From Pedococcus dokdonensis (GTDB taxonomy: Bacteria; Actinomycetota; Actinomycetes; Actinomycetales; Dermatophilaceae): DNA of 64,000 nt. The stretch covers positions 1,612,001-1,676,000 of the forward strand of contig NZ_LT629711.1 of NCBI RefSeq assembly GCF_900104525.1, given 5' to 3'. Position 1 is the stretch's first letter; each line of letters starts with the position of its first letter. The notes under the pieces were generated by a model, which was given only the letters and a program-made list of their open reading frames with translations, was not told the DNA's origin and did no database searches. Positions 1 through 7,586 of this stretch are shown here, piece after piece. Made by a program: the position numbers and the translations under genes.

Positions 1-468
1 CTGGCGTCGGCGATGGACTCGAGGGGCTACGGCCGCCGCACCCCCCAGCCGGACGGCACCAGACGGGTGACCGCCGCACTGACCCTCACCGGGCTGCTCG
101 GCGCAGGCATCGGCATGTACGGCCTGCTCGACGCCACCGCACCGCGCGTGATCGGGCTGCCCATGCTGCTCGCCGGCCTCGGGCTGGCGGCCCTCGGGAT
201 GCGGGTCGGCGGGCGCAGCGTGCAGCGCAGCGTCTATCGCCCCGACCCCTGGGCCATCCCCGAGTGGCTGGTGGCCGGCTCCGGGCTGCTGGCCGCGGTC
301 GCCGTGGTCGTCCAGTCCACGCGTGCCCCGGGCACGCTCGTGCTCCCCGTCTCCCCGCTCGCGGCGCCGGCCCTGCCCACGCTGGCCGTCCTCGGCGTCC
401 TCCTGGCCGCGCTGCCCGCCCTCGTGGCGCCGGACCCGCCCGCACCGCGCCGGGGTGCGACGCCATGA
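1..468 (+). CDS. ECF transporter T component (EcfT/CbiQ family), 5' truncated by window edge
   Basis: This is the C-terminal part of the transmembrane coupling subunit of an energy-coupling-factor vitamin or metal importer. The frame is open from base 1. The first residues, LASAMDSRGYGRR, match the cytoplasmic Ala-Arg-Gly-type coupling region typical of EcfT. Three hydrophobic stretches follow, with the conserved RPDPWAIPEW between them, and a short Ala/Pro tail ends the protein. The stop overlaps the ATG of the downstream ATPase gene (ATGA), so the two are translationally coupled. About 155 residues are visible; the start and first helices lie upstream. Family assignment is good, but the substrate cannot be read from this subunit. 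Confidence 0.85.
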   Translation: MASAMDSRGYGRRTPQPDGTRRVTAALTLTGLLGAGIGMYGLLDATAPRVIGLPMLLAGLGLAALGMRVGGRSVQRSVYRPDPWAIPEWLVAGSGLLAAVAVVVQSTRAPGTLVLPVSPLAAPALPTLAVLGVLLAALPALVAPDPPAPRRGATP

Positions 469-2165
469 CCGTCAACACCACCCCGGTGGTCACCGACCCC
501 AGGCCAGTCGTCTTCGACGACGTCACCATCCGGTATGCCGGCAGCGCACATCCCACGCTCCGCTCGGTGTCGTTCGGGCTGGAGGAGGGCGAGCTCGTCC
601 TCGTCACGGGCCGCACCGGCTCGGGCAAGTCCACCCTGCTGGGAGCCGTCAACGGCACCGTCCCCCACTTCACCGGTGGGCACCTCGGCGGGCGGGTGAC
701 CGTCTTCGGGCAGGACACGCGGACCCACCGCCCCCGCGACCTGGCCGGGACCGTCGGGGTGGTGCGCCAGGACCCGCTGTCGGGCTTCGTCACCGACACC
801 GTCGAGGAGGAGCTCGCCTACACGCTCGAGCAGCTCGCCCTCGAGCCGGCGGCGATGCGCCGGCGGGTCGAGGAGGTGCTCGACCTGCTCGGCATCGCAG
901 ACCTGCGCGACGCGCCCCTGCGCGACCTCTCCGGGGGGCAGCAGCAGCGCGTCGCGATCGGTTCCGTCCTGACCGCCAGCCCACGCCTGCTCGTGCTCGA
1001 CGAGCCCACCTCGGCGCTCGACCCGACCGGCGCCGAGGAGGTCCTCGCCACCTTGGCCCGGCTGGTCCACGACCTCGGTCTCACGGTCGTGCTGTCGGAG
1101 CATCGCCTCGAGCGGATCATCGGGTTCGCCGACCGGGTGCTCGAGGTGCACGACGACGGCTCGGTCCTCGACGGCACGCCGCGTGCGGTGATGGCGACCT
1201 CCCCCCTGGCCCCCCCGGTGGTGCAGCTCGGTCGGCTCGCCGGCTGGGAGCCACTGCCCCTCACCGTCCGCGAGGCCCGGCGCGCTGCCACGACCCTGCG
1301 GGCCGGCCTCTCCCGCAACCCGGGCGCCCCCGCGGGTGCTCGGGTTGCACCTGGTGAGAGCCCGCTCGGCGGAGGCGAGCGCATCGTCGCGTCGGGGCTC
1401 TCGGTCACCCACGGGGACGTCGCCGCGGTGCGCGCCATCGACCTCGCTGTCCGCGACGGGGAGGTCGCGGTCCTGATGGGGCGCAACGGATCCGGCAAGT
1501 CCTCGTTGCTCTGGGCCCTGCACGGCAGTGGCCCCCGCAGCGCCGGCACGGTCACGGTCCGCACGGCCGGCGACCAGCGCGTCGACCCCGCCACGGAGTC
1601 ACCGCGCGCACGACGGAGCCATGTCGGGCTGGTGCCGCAGAACGCCCCCGACCTGCTCTACCTCGACTCGGTGCGGGCGGAGTGCCACCAGTCGGACCAC
1701 GAGTCCGCGGCGGCCGGCGGCACGACTCGGGCCATCCTCGACCGGCTCGCCCCCGGTACACTCGAGGACCACCATCCCCGCGACCTGTCGGAGGGGCAGC
1801 AGCTGGCCCTGGTCCTGGCCGTCCAGCTCGCGGCGACACCCGGGGCGCTGCTGCTCGACGAGCCCACCCGCGGGCTCGACCACCCCGCGAAGGAAGCCCT
1901 CGCCGACCTGCTGCGCGACCTGGCCGCCGCCGGCACCGCCCTCGCCGTCGCGACCCACGACGTGGAGTTCGCCGCCACCGTGGCCGACCGCGTCGTGGTG
2001 CTGGCCGAGGGGCGCGTCGTGGCCGACGGCCCGGCCACCGACGTGCTCTGCGACTCACCGGCGTTCGCCCCCCAGGTCGCCAAGGTGCTCGCCCCGGCCC
2101 GGGTCGTGCGCCTCGACCAGGTGCCGACCACCGCCTCCACCTCCGCCACCCTCGGAGCGCCGTGA
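465..2165 (+). CDS. ECF transporter ATPase, two fused ABC domains
   Basis: A single 566-residue protein carries both nucleotide-binding domains that power the ECF importer. Domain 1 has Walker A GRTGSGKST at residues 49-57, signature LSGGQQQR and Walker B LLVLDEPTSALDP. Domain 2 has Walker A GRNGSGKSS, a diverged signature LSEGQQ and Walker B LLLDEPTRGLD. A Gly/Ala/Pro-rich linker of about 40 residues joins them. The ATG at 465 overlaps the ecfT stop and gives a normal N-terminus; longer in-frame starts would run inside ecfT. This is the fused arrangement seen in YkoD-like systems. The weaker second signature suggests asymmetric ATP sites, which is inference. Confidence 0.9.
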   Translation: MTVNTTPVVTDPRPVVFDDVTIRYAGSAHPTLRSVSFGLEEGELVLVTGRTGSGKSTLLGAVNGTVPHFTGGHLGGRVTVFGQDTRTHRPRDLAGTVGVVRQDPLSGFVTDTVEEELAYTLEQLALEPAAMRRRVEEVLDLLGIADLRDAPLRDLSGGQQQRVAIGSVLTASPRLLVLDEPTSALDPTGAEEVLATLARLVHDLGLTVVLSEHRLERIIGFADRVLEVHDDGSVLDGTPRAVMATSPLAPPVVQLGRLAGWEPLPLTVREARRAATTLRAGLSRNPGAPAGARVAPGESPLGGGERIVASGLSVTHGDVAAVRAIDLAVRDGEVAVLMGRNGSGKSSLLWALHGSGPRSAGTVTVRTAGDQRVDPATESPRARRSHVGLVPQNAPDLLYLDSVRAECHQSDHESAAAGGTTRAILDRLAPGTLEDHHPRDLSEGQQLALVLAVQLAATPGALLLDEPTRGLDHPAKEALADLLRDLAAAGTALAVATHDVEFAATVADRVVVLAEGRVVADGPATDVLCDSPAFAPQVAKVLAPARVVRLDQVPTTASTSATLGAP

Positions 2166-2998
2166 TGGCCGCCCCCGCCCGCGCCATCGCGCTGCGCCCC
2201 CGGTCCACCGTGGCGCTCGCCCTCGTCTCCGTCGCCGGCCTGCTCGCCTTCCTCTGGCCGCTGTTCGTCACCACCGGCTCGAGGCTCGGCCAGAACGCCG
2301 ACGCCACACTGGTCTTCGCGCTGCTGCTGCCCCTGCTGATGGCGGTGGTGCTGTTCGAGATCAGCGAGGGCGGCCTCGACGTGAAGGCGGTCGCGATGCT
2401 CGGCGTGCTGTCCGCTGTCGGCGCTGCCCTGCGCCCGCTCGGCGCCGGGACCGCCGGGCTCGAGACGGTCTTCTTCCTGCTCGTCCTCGGTGGGCGGGTC
2501 TTCGGTCCGGCCTTCGGGTTCGTCCTGGGGTCGACGACGCTGTTCGCGTCGGCCCTCATCACCGGCGGGGTGGGGCCCTGGCTGCCCTACCAGATGCTCG
2601 GCGCCGCATGGGTCGGGTTGGGAGCGGGCCTGCTGCCACGAGTCCCGCAGCGCTGGGAGCTCGTGCTGCTGGCCGCCTACGGCGCCGTCGCGGGGCTGCT
2701 CTACGGCCTGGCGCTCAACTTCTCTTTCTGGCCCTTCGCCAACGGGCTCGAGAGCGACCTGTCGTTCGTCGCGGGCGCCCCGCCGTGGGAGAACCTGCGT
2801 CGCTTCGGGATCTTCTCCCTGGCCACCTCGGTCTGGTGGGACATCGGCCGGGCCGTCACCAACGTGGTGCTCATCGCCGTCACCGGCCGGGCGGTCCTCG
2901 GCACCCTGCGCCGGGCGTCCCGCCGGGCGGCCTTCGACGCCGACGCGACCTTCGACCATCTCGACGAGCCGGCCCCGCGGCATACGCTGCAGGGATGA
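2165..2998 (+). CDS. ECF transporter S component (substrate-binding membrane protein), substrate unknown
   Basis: This 277-residue integral membrane protein has about six hydrophobic segments and sits third in an ecfT-ecfA-S operon. It follows the ATPase with a one-base overlap (TGATG) and overlaps the next gene by ATGA. The FGPAFGFVLGS stretch and the long loop containing WENLRRFGIF resemble actinobacterial proteins annotated as ECF S components. The S subunit binds the vitamin and docks to the T subunit and ATPases. I see no riboswitch or biosynthetic neighbour that would name the substrate. The GTG at 2162 is an alternative start one codon upstream. Confidence 0.75.
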   Translation: MAAPARAIALRPRSTVALALVSVAGLLAFLWPLFVTTGSRLGQNADATLVFALLLPLLMAVVLFEISEGGLDVKAVAMLGVLSAVGAALRPLGAGTAGLETVFFLLVLGGRVFGPAFGFVLGSTTLFASALITGGVGPWLPYQMLGAAWVGLGAGLLPRVPQRWELVLLAAYGAVAGLLYGLALNFSFWPFANGLESDLSFVAGAPPWENLRRFGIFSLATSVWWDIGRAVTNVVLIAVTGRAVLGTLRRASRRAAFDADATFDHLDEPAPRHTLQG

Positions 2999-4350
2999 CC
3001 ACGCCCACGTCGTTGGCCGTCCCCACCGTCACCGATCCTGACGTCAGGGCCGGCTACGGCGTCGACGAGTCGGTCGGTGCGGTCGCTCCGGACGACTTCG
3101 AGGTGGTGCGGGCGCGCGACCTCGGCGACGTGGTCGAGGTGATGCGCTGGGCGCACGAGACACGCACCCCGGTGGTGCCCCAGGGAGCGCGCAGCAGCCT
3201 CACCGGGAGCTCGGTGGCGATCGACGGCGGCGTCGTCCTCAACACCGAGGGGCTGGACTCGATCAGCACGATCGACCCGCTCGAAGGCCTCGCGGTGGTC
3301 GGCCCCGGCGTCGTGAACAAGGGACTCAAGGACGCCGTCGCCGCCGAGGGACTGTTCTACCCACCCGACCCGGCGAGCTCGGCGTTCTGCACCATCGGCG
3401 GCAACGTCGCCACCAATGCGGGCGGGCTCTGCTGCGTGAAGTACGGCGTGACCGGTGACTACGTCCGCGCCCTCCAGGTCGTCCTGCCCGGTGGCGAGGT
3501 CGTGCGCACCGGCCACCGCACCGCGAAGGGCGTCGCCGGGCTGGACCTCACCGGCCTGTTCGTGGGGTCCGAGGGCACGCTGGGCGTGGTCACCGAGGTC
3601 ACCACGCGGTTGCTGCCCGCACCGGACCCGGCCCTGACCGTGCTGGCCACCTTCGACTCGCTCGACGCCGCGTCCGTCGCCATCGTGGCGCTGCGCCGCG
3701 AACGGCACGTCCCGTCGCTCGTCGAGCTGCTCGACCGGGCCGCCGTCTCAGCGGTGCAGTCGCTCGCCGACTACGGCTTCCCCCGGGACTGCGAGGCGGT
3801 CCTGCTCGTCCAGTCCGACCGCCCCGACCACACCAGCGAGGACGTGCAGCGGTATGCCGCGCTGCTCACCGATGCGGGCGCCGCCGAGGTGGCGGTGGCC
3901 GACGACCCGACCGAGGCGGACCTGCTGCTGGCCGGCCGGCGCGCCCTGAGCCCCGCGCTGGAGGCCAAGGGGCCGCGCTACCTGGAGGACGTCTGTGTGC
4001 CGGTCGGGCGACTGACCGACCTGATCCGCACCGGTCAGGGCATCGCCGCCGCGCACGGGCTCGAGATCGTGATGGCCGGGCACGCGGGTGACGGCAACCT
4101 GCACCCGAGCATCTTCTTCGATGCCGCTGACCCGGGCAGCCGACGACGGGCGCACCAGGCCTTCACCGAGGTCGTCACGGCAGCGCTGGCGATGGGCGGC
4201 ACGATCACCGGCGAGCACGGCGTCGGGACGCTCAAGGCGCCCTGGCTGGCGCAGGAGCTCGGCGAGCGCGAGCTCGAGCGGCAGCGCGCGGTCAAGGCGC
4301 TCTTCGACCCCCGCGGCATCCTCAACCCCGGCCGCGTCTACTGGTCCTGA
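2995..4350 (+). CDS. FAD-binding oxidase, GlcD / D-2-hydroxyacid dehydrogenase family
   Basis: This 451-residue protein has the PCMH-type FAD domain in its first half (PQGARSSLTG, then PPDPASSAFCTIGGNVATNAGG for flavin binding, and GSEGTLGVVTE). The second half is the FAD-oxidase C-terminal domain with the family motifs GHAGDGNLHP and GEHGVGTLK. Such enzymes oxidise 2-hydroxyacids such as glycolate or D-lactate and pass electrons to quinone or other acceptors. The exact substrate is not readable. The ATG overlaps the stop of the S-component gene, so it is co-transcribed with the ECF transporter; a functional link is possible but unproven. Length is normal for single-subunit GlcD-like enzymes. 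Confidence 0.88.
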   Translation: MTTPTSLAVPTVTDPDVRAGYGVDESVGAVAPDDFEVVRARDLGDVVEVMRWAHETRTPVVPQGARSSLTGSSVAIDGGVVLNTEGLDSISTIDPLEGLAVVGPGVVNKGLKDAVAAEGLFYPPDPASSAFCTIGGNVATNAGGLCCVKYGVTGDYVRALQVVLPGGEVVRTGHRTAKGVAGLDLTGLFVGSEGTLGVVTEVTTRLLPAPDPALTVLATFDSLDAASVAIVALRRERHVPSLVELLDRAAVSAVQSLADYGFPRDCEAVLLVQSDRPDHTSEDVQRYAALLTDAGAAEVAVADDPTEADLLLAGRRALSPALEAKGPRYLEDVCVPVGRLTDLIRTGQGIAAAHGLEIVMAGHAGDGNLHPSIFFDAADPGSRRRAHQAFTEVVTAALAMGGTITGEHGVGTLKAPWLAQELGERELERQRAVKALFDPRGILNPGRVYWS

Positions 4351-4418
4351 CCCCACCCCACCGCTGTCCCGGGACCCGATCACGGCGTGCCGTCGGGGTG
4401 GCTGGTAGAAACGAGGGC

Positions 4419-4955
4419 ATGAGTCCCCTCGAGCTCGATCGCAGTGAGTCCTGGCTGACCCGCGAGGAGCTCGACGCGGCCCGTGAGCGGCTGCCGATCC
4501 TCTACGTGGACGCGGTGCCGGTGCGGGTCGACGAACGCGGCGCCGTGACCGCGGTCGGCCTGCTGCTGCGGGCCTCCGACGGGGCGATCAACCGCGAGCT
4601 CGTCTCCGGCCGCGTGCTCTACCACGAGCGGGTCCGCGACGCCCTGGTCCGGCACCTCGAGAAGGACCTCGGGCCGATGGCGCTGCCGCAGATCCCGGCC
4701 AGCCCCCAGCCGTTCACCGTCGCGGAGTACTTCCCCACGCCGGGCGTCACGCCCTTCCACGACCCCCGCCAGCACGCCGTGTCGCTCGCGTTCGTGGTGC
4801 CGGTGGCCGGGGACTGCCAACCGCAGCAGGACGCTCTCGACCTCGCGTGGCTGACCCCCGACGAGGCGGTCGCCCCAGCCCTCCTCGAGGAGATGGACGG
4901 TGGCCACGGCGTGCTCCTCAGGCAGGCCCTGGCTCACCTCGGGCACCCGCTCTGA
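4419..4955 (+). CDS. DUF4916 / NUDIX-like protein
   Basis: This 178-residue soluble protein looks like the actinobacterial DUF4916 group, a NUDIX-related fold. Recognisable segments are the N-terminal SWLTREELDAARERLPILYVD, the central TVAEYFPTPG, and HAVSLAFVVPVAGDC followed by the acidic WLTPDEA. I cannot see a full canonical NUDIX box, so hydrolase activity is not certain. I chose the ATG at 4419 because the family N-terminus begins there and GAGGG lies just upstream; a GTG at 4398 would add seven residues. It stands alone, 68 bases after the FAD oxidase. Confidence 0.7.
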   Translation: MSPLELDRSESWLTREELDAARERLPILYVDAVPVRVDERGAVTAVGLLLRASDGAINRELVSGRVLYHERVRDALVRHLEKDLGPMALPQIPASPQPFTVAEYFPTPGVTPFHDPRQHAVSLAFVVPVAGDCQPQQDALDLAWLTPDEAVAPALLEEMDGGHGVLLRQALAHLGHPL

Positions 4956-5089
4956 CGGGGCCCGCGGGGCCCGCCGAACCGGCTCCGGCCGCCCCTGCGG
5001 GGACGGTCGGAGACGGCCGCGGCGAAGAATCCGCCAACTCTGGCCGAAAGGATGACCCTGGCGGACGCAACCGGGGCCAAACTGGAGGT

Positions 5090-6640
5090 GTGCCGGGGGA
5101 AATCGCCACATACCTCCTCGGCGCCCAAGGGGGCGTCGCGGATGACTTCGCACGCCTGCACGCAGCCACCAACCCGGTGCTCCTGCGCTACCTGCAGGTG
5201 ACTGCCGAGGGCGACCACCGCGAGCTCGCGCACACCGTCTGGGCTGCCGTCCTGCCCCAGCTGCCGCTCTGCGCCCCCGATGACGACGCCTGGCTCGAGC
5301 TGGTCGTCGGCGCCGCGCGCACCGCCGTCCTGACCGCTGGGGCCGTCGCGACCCCGGCCTCCGCGCCGGCGACGGTGCCCGCCGACGGCGTCGGCGACCC
5401 GGTGCAGGATGCCGTCGCCGCGCTGCGCAGCTGCCCATCGGCCGAGGCGGACGTGCTGGCCATGGGGGCGATCGCCAACCTCGGCCGGGCCGCCGTGGCG
5501 CGGCTGACCGGGCTGCCGCCCGGCGCGGTGCTGGCCCTCGTGCTGCAGGGCCAGCAGCGCCTCGACGTCTCGCTCGACCGCCTCATCACCGTGCTGCGGG
5601 CGCCCGGCACCCCCGCCGAGCTCGCCGACCTCCCCCACGTCGCCGCCCTGTTCGCCACGGCGTTCCCCGCGGCCGCACCCGCTCCGGCGCGCCCGACCAC
5701 GGCTGTCGCCACGACCGCGGCTGCCGGGGTGGTCGGCGTCGGCGCGCCGGTCGTCGTGGCGCTCCCCCAGCCGGCCGCCGTCGACATCCCGACCCTGGGG
5801 TCGACGGCTCCCGCAGCCGCGGAGGTCGTCCGCACGCTGCCCAGCCGACCGCTGCGTGTCGGGGCCGCCGCTGCGGCCTGGCTGCTCGCCGTCGGTGGCA
5901 TCAGCACCGCGGCTGCCATGAGCGGACTGCTCAGCGTCGCCCTGGACGGCATCCTCGGCGGCAGCGACCGGGGGCCCCTCGTGACGGCGGGGGGACCGGT
6001 GGTGCCCGGACCCGCCCTGCCCAGCACCGGGCCGACGCCGGGCGACCGGCCGTCGACCGAACCCGGTGGCACCGCTGCCCCCACCAGGCCTCGCGTCGCG
6101 CCGGCCAACCCCATCGTGCCCTCCGACGTGCGCACCGGTGACGGATCGAGCAACCAGGCCGTCTCGCTCCCGCGGGGCCCCGGCGTCCAGATCGTCGTCG
6201 CCTCGTTCGAGCAGCCCAGCTCGGAGAACCAGACGCCGACCGACCCCACCGACCCCACCACGCCGACCGACCCGACGACGCCGACCGACCCCGCGACGCC
6301 CACCACGCCCACCTCGCGTCCCCCGGTCGTGCCGGCCGGCAACGGCGAGGGCCCCGGGAAGGGCAACGGGCAGGCCCTCGGCAACGGCAGCCCCCAGGGC
6401 CGCGGCAACACCGGCAACGGCAACGGCGCGCAGCACCCCGGCCACGGCAAGGGCCACCTCAAGCACCACGGCAAGCACCACGCCAAGGGCCACGGCAAGC
6501 ACCACGGCAAGGGCAAGGCCACCGGGCACGGCAAGTCCAAGGACAAGGCGAAGGACCAGTCCAAGCACCACGGCAAGCACCACGACAAGCACCACGACAA
6601 GCACGGCAAGGGTCACGGCCACCCGAAGGGCAAGCACTGA
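5090..6640 (+). CDS. Degenerate ECF sigma factor-like protein with membrane helix and His/Lys/Gly-rich tail
   Basis: This is a 516-residue protein of unusual architecture. Residues about 18-58 resemble sigma region 2 (LLRYLQVTAEGDHRELAHTVW) and residues about 103-160 resemble region 4 (VLAMGAIANLGRAAVARLTG then GAVLALVLQGQQRL). Residues about 257-285 form one hydrophobic helix. After it come a Pro/Thr stretch with DPTTPTDPTT repeats and a tail from about residue 449 made almost only of His, Lys and Gly. If the helix spans the membrane, the sigma-like part is cytoplasmic and the tail outside, a layout like a tethered regulator that could sense metal. The GTG at 5090 is the only in-frame start after the upstream gene, but GGAGGT abuts it, so the start is uncertain. 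Confidence 0.6.
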   Translation: MPGEIATYLLGAQGGVADDFARLHAATNPVLLRYLQVTAEGDHRELAHTVWAAVLPQLPLCAPDDDAWLELVVGAARTAVLTAGAVATPASAPATVPADGVGDPVQDAVAALRSCPSAEADVLAMGAIANLGRAAVARLTGLPPGAVLALVLQGQQRLDVSLDRLITVLRAPGTPAELADLPHVAALFATAFPAAAPAPARPTTAVATTAAAGVVGVGAPVVVALPQPAAVDIPTLGSTAPAAAEVVRTLPSRPLRVGAAAAAWLLAVGGISTAAAMSGLLSVALDGILGGSDRGPLVTAGGPVVPGPALPSTGPTPGDRPSTEPGGTAAPTRPRVAPANPIVPSDVRTGDGSSNQAVSLPRGPGVQIVVASFEQPSSENQTPTDPTDPTTPTDPTTPTDPATPTTPTSRPPVVPAGNGEGPGKGNGQALGNGSPQGRGNTGNGNGAQHPGHGKGHLKHHGKHHAKGHGKHHGKGKATGHGKSKDKAKDQSKHHGKHHDKHHDKHGKGHGHPKGKH

Positions 6641-6683
6641 GCCGAGCGGCTCGGACCGACCACGGCGGTCAGCGGTGGGTGGG

Positions 6684-7427
6684 TCAGCCGCCCGCGCGCC
6701 GACGCCGGTCGGCGCGGTCCATCTCCTCGGCTTCCTCCACAGTCGGCGCCGTGCCGCCGAGCCGCACCGGCAGCAGGTGCCGCTCGGCAGCCGGCCAGGT
6801 GGGATAGCGCTCCTGGTCGGCGTGCAGCTGGGCCTGCATGGCGTCGCGCACCCGAGCGGTTGCGCGGACGGCGTTCTCCTCCGGTGCGACGACGATGGGC
6901 GGGCCGACCGTGATGAGCAGCGGTATGCCGTGCCGTCCCATCCGACGCGGCTGCCCCTTGGTCCAGATCCGCTGGGAACCCCAGATGGTCGTGGGCAGCA
7001 CCGGCACGCCGGCCTCCTGGGCGAGGCGCACGGTTCCGGACTTGAACCCCTTGAGCTCGAACGACCGGGAGATCGTCGCCTCCGGGAACACGCCCACGAG
7101 CTCTCCCGCACGCAGCGCCTGGCGAGCGGCGTCGAACGACCCCTGCCCCGCGGCCCGGTCGACCGGGATGTGGCGCATACCCCTCATCAACGGACCGGCC
7201 ACCGGGTTCGACCAGATCGACTTCTTGGCCATGAACCGCACGTACCGGCCGACCTCGACACCCACCAGCCCGGCATACGTGAAGTCGAAGTAGCCGGTGT
7301 GGTTGATGGCGAGCACGGCCCCGCCGTGCCTCGGCACGTGCTCGGTGCCGGTCATGGTGATCTTGAGCCCCTGGAAGGCGAACAACGCGCGGGCGACCCC
7401 GATGACCGGGGTGTACACGGGCTCCAT
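6684..7427 (-). CDS. 1-acyl-sn-glycerol-3-phosphate acyltransferase family (PlsC-like)
   Basis: This 247-residue membrane-associated acyltransferase transfers an acyl chain to lysophosphatidate or a related glycerolipid. Motif I is NHTGYFD (NHx4D), motif II lies around VDRAAGQGSFDAAR, and motif III is FPEATIS. The C-terminus is charged (EEMDRADRRRR). It points leftward, convergent with the sigma-like gene and divergent from valS, so it is probably a single transcription unit. Actinobacteria usually have several PlsC paralogues, so I give no specific symbol. Confidence 0.85.
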   Translation of the reverse strand: MEPVYTPVIGVARALFAFQGLKITMTGTEHVPRHGGAVLAINHTGYFDFTYAGLVGVEVGRYVRFMAKKSIWSNPVAGPLMRGMRHIPVDRAAGQGSFDAARQALRAGELVGVFPEATISRSFELKGFKSGTVRLAQEAGVPVLPTTIWGSQRIWTKGQPRRMGRHGIPLLITVGPPIVVAPEENAVRATARVRDAMQAQLHADQERYPTWPAAERHLLPVRLGGTAPTVEEAEEMDRADRRRRAGG

Positions 7428-7533
7428 GGCCCAACCCTAGGGGCTGCGCGGGTCGGGTCGCGCTTCCGGGTCGAGCTCCGCGCAGCAGGCGTGCCGAGGT
7501 CGCGCGGAGCTGGCCGCGGCCCGAGCCACGCGG

Positions 7534-7566
7534 CCCACCCGCAACCCGTTCGTCACCACGGGTGGG
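7534..7566 (+). promoter_or_regulatory. Hairpin in the valS leader
   Basis: CCCACCCG at 7534-7541 pairs with CGGGTGGG at 7559-7566 around a 17-base loop, 20 bases before the valS ATG. It could shape translation initiation or end an early transcript. I do not see the specifier-loop or antiterminator elements of a T-box here, so its role is only a guess. Confidence 0.3.
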
Positions 7567-7586
7567 GGGATGGGAAGATTTCCGGC

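Noticed and set aside
1528..2994. Upstream extension of the FAD oxidase frame
   Set aside because: The upstream part is Pro/Arg/Ser-rich and out of frame with the ATPase and S-component genes; the ATG at 2995 gives the family N-terminus.
2163..2998. Assigning cobalamin, thiamine or riboflavin as ECF substrate
   Set aside because: No riboswitch, biosynthetic gene or residue pattern in the window supports a specific vitamin.
6230..6310. Repeated ACCCCGACC-type units considered as a CRISPR or satellite array
   Set aside because: The repeats are short, in frame, and encode the Pro/Thr linker of the sigma-like protein; no spacers are present.
7428..7586. valS leader considered as a T-box riboswitch
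   Set aside because: A single hairpin is present, but no specifier loop, T-box sequence or terminator/antiterminator pair could be seen.
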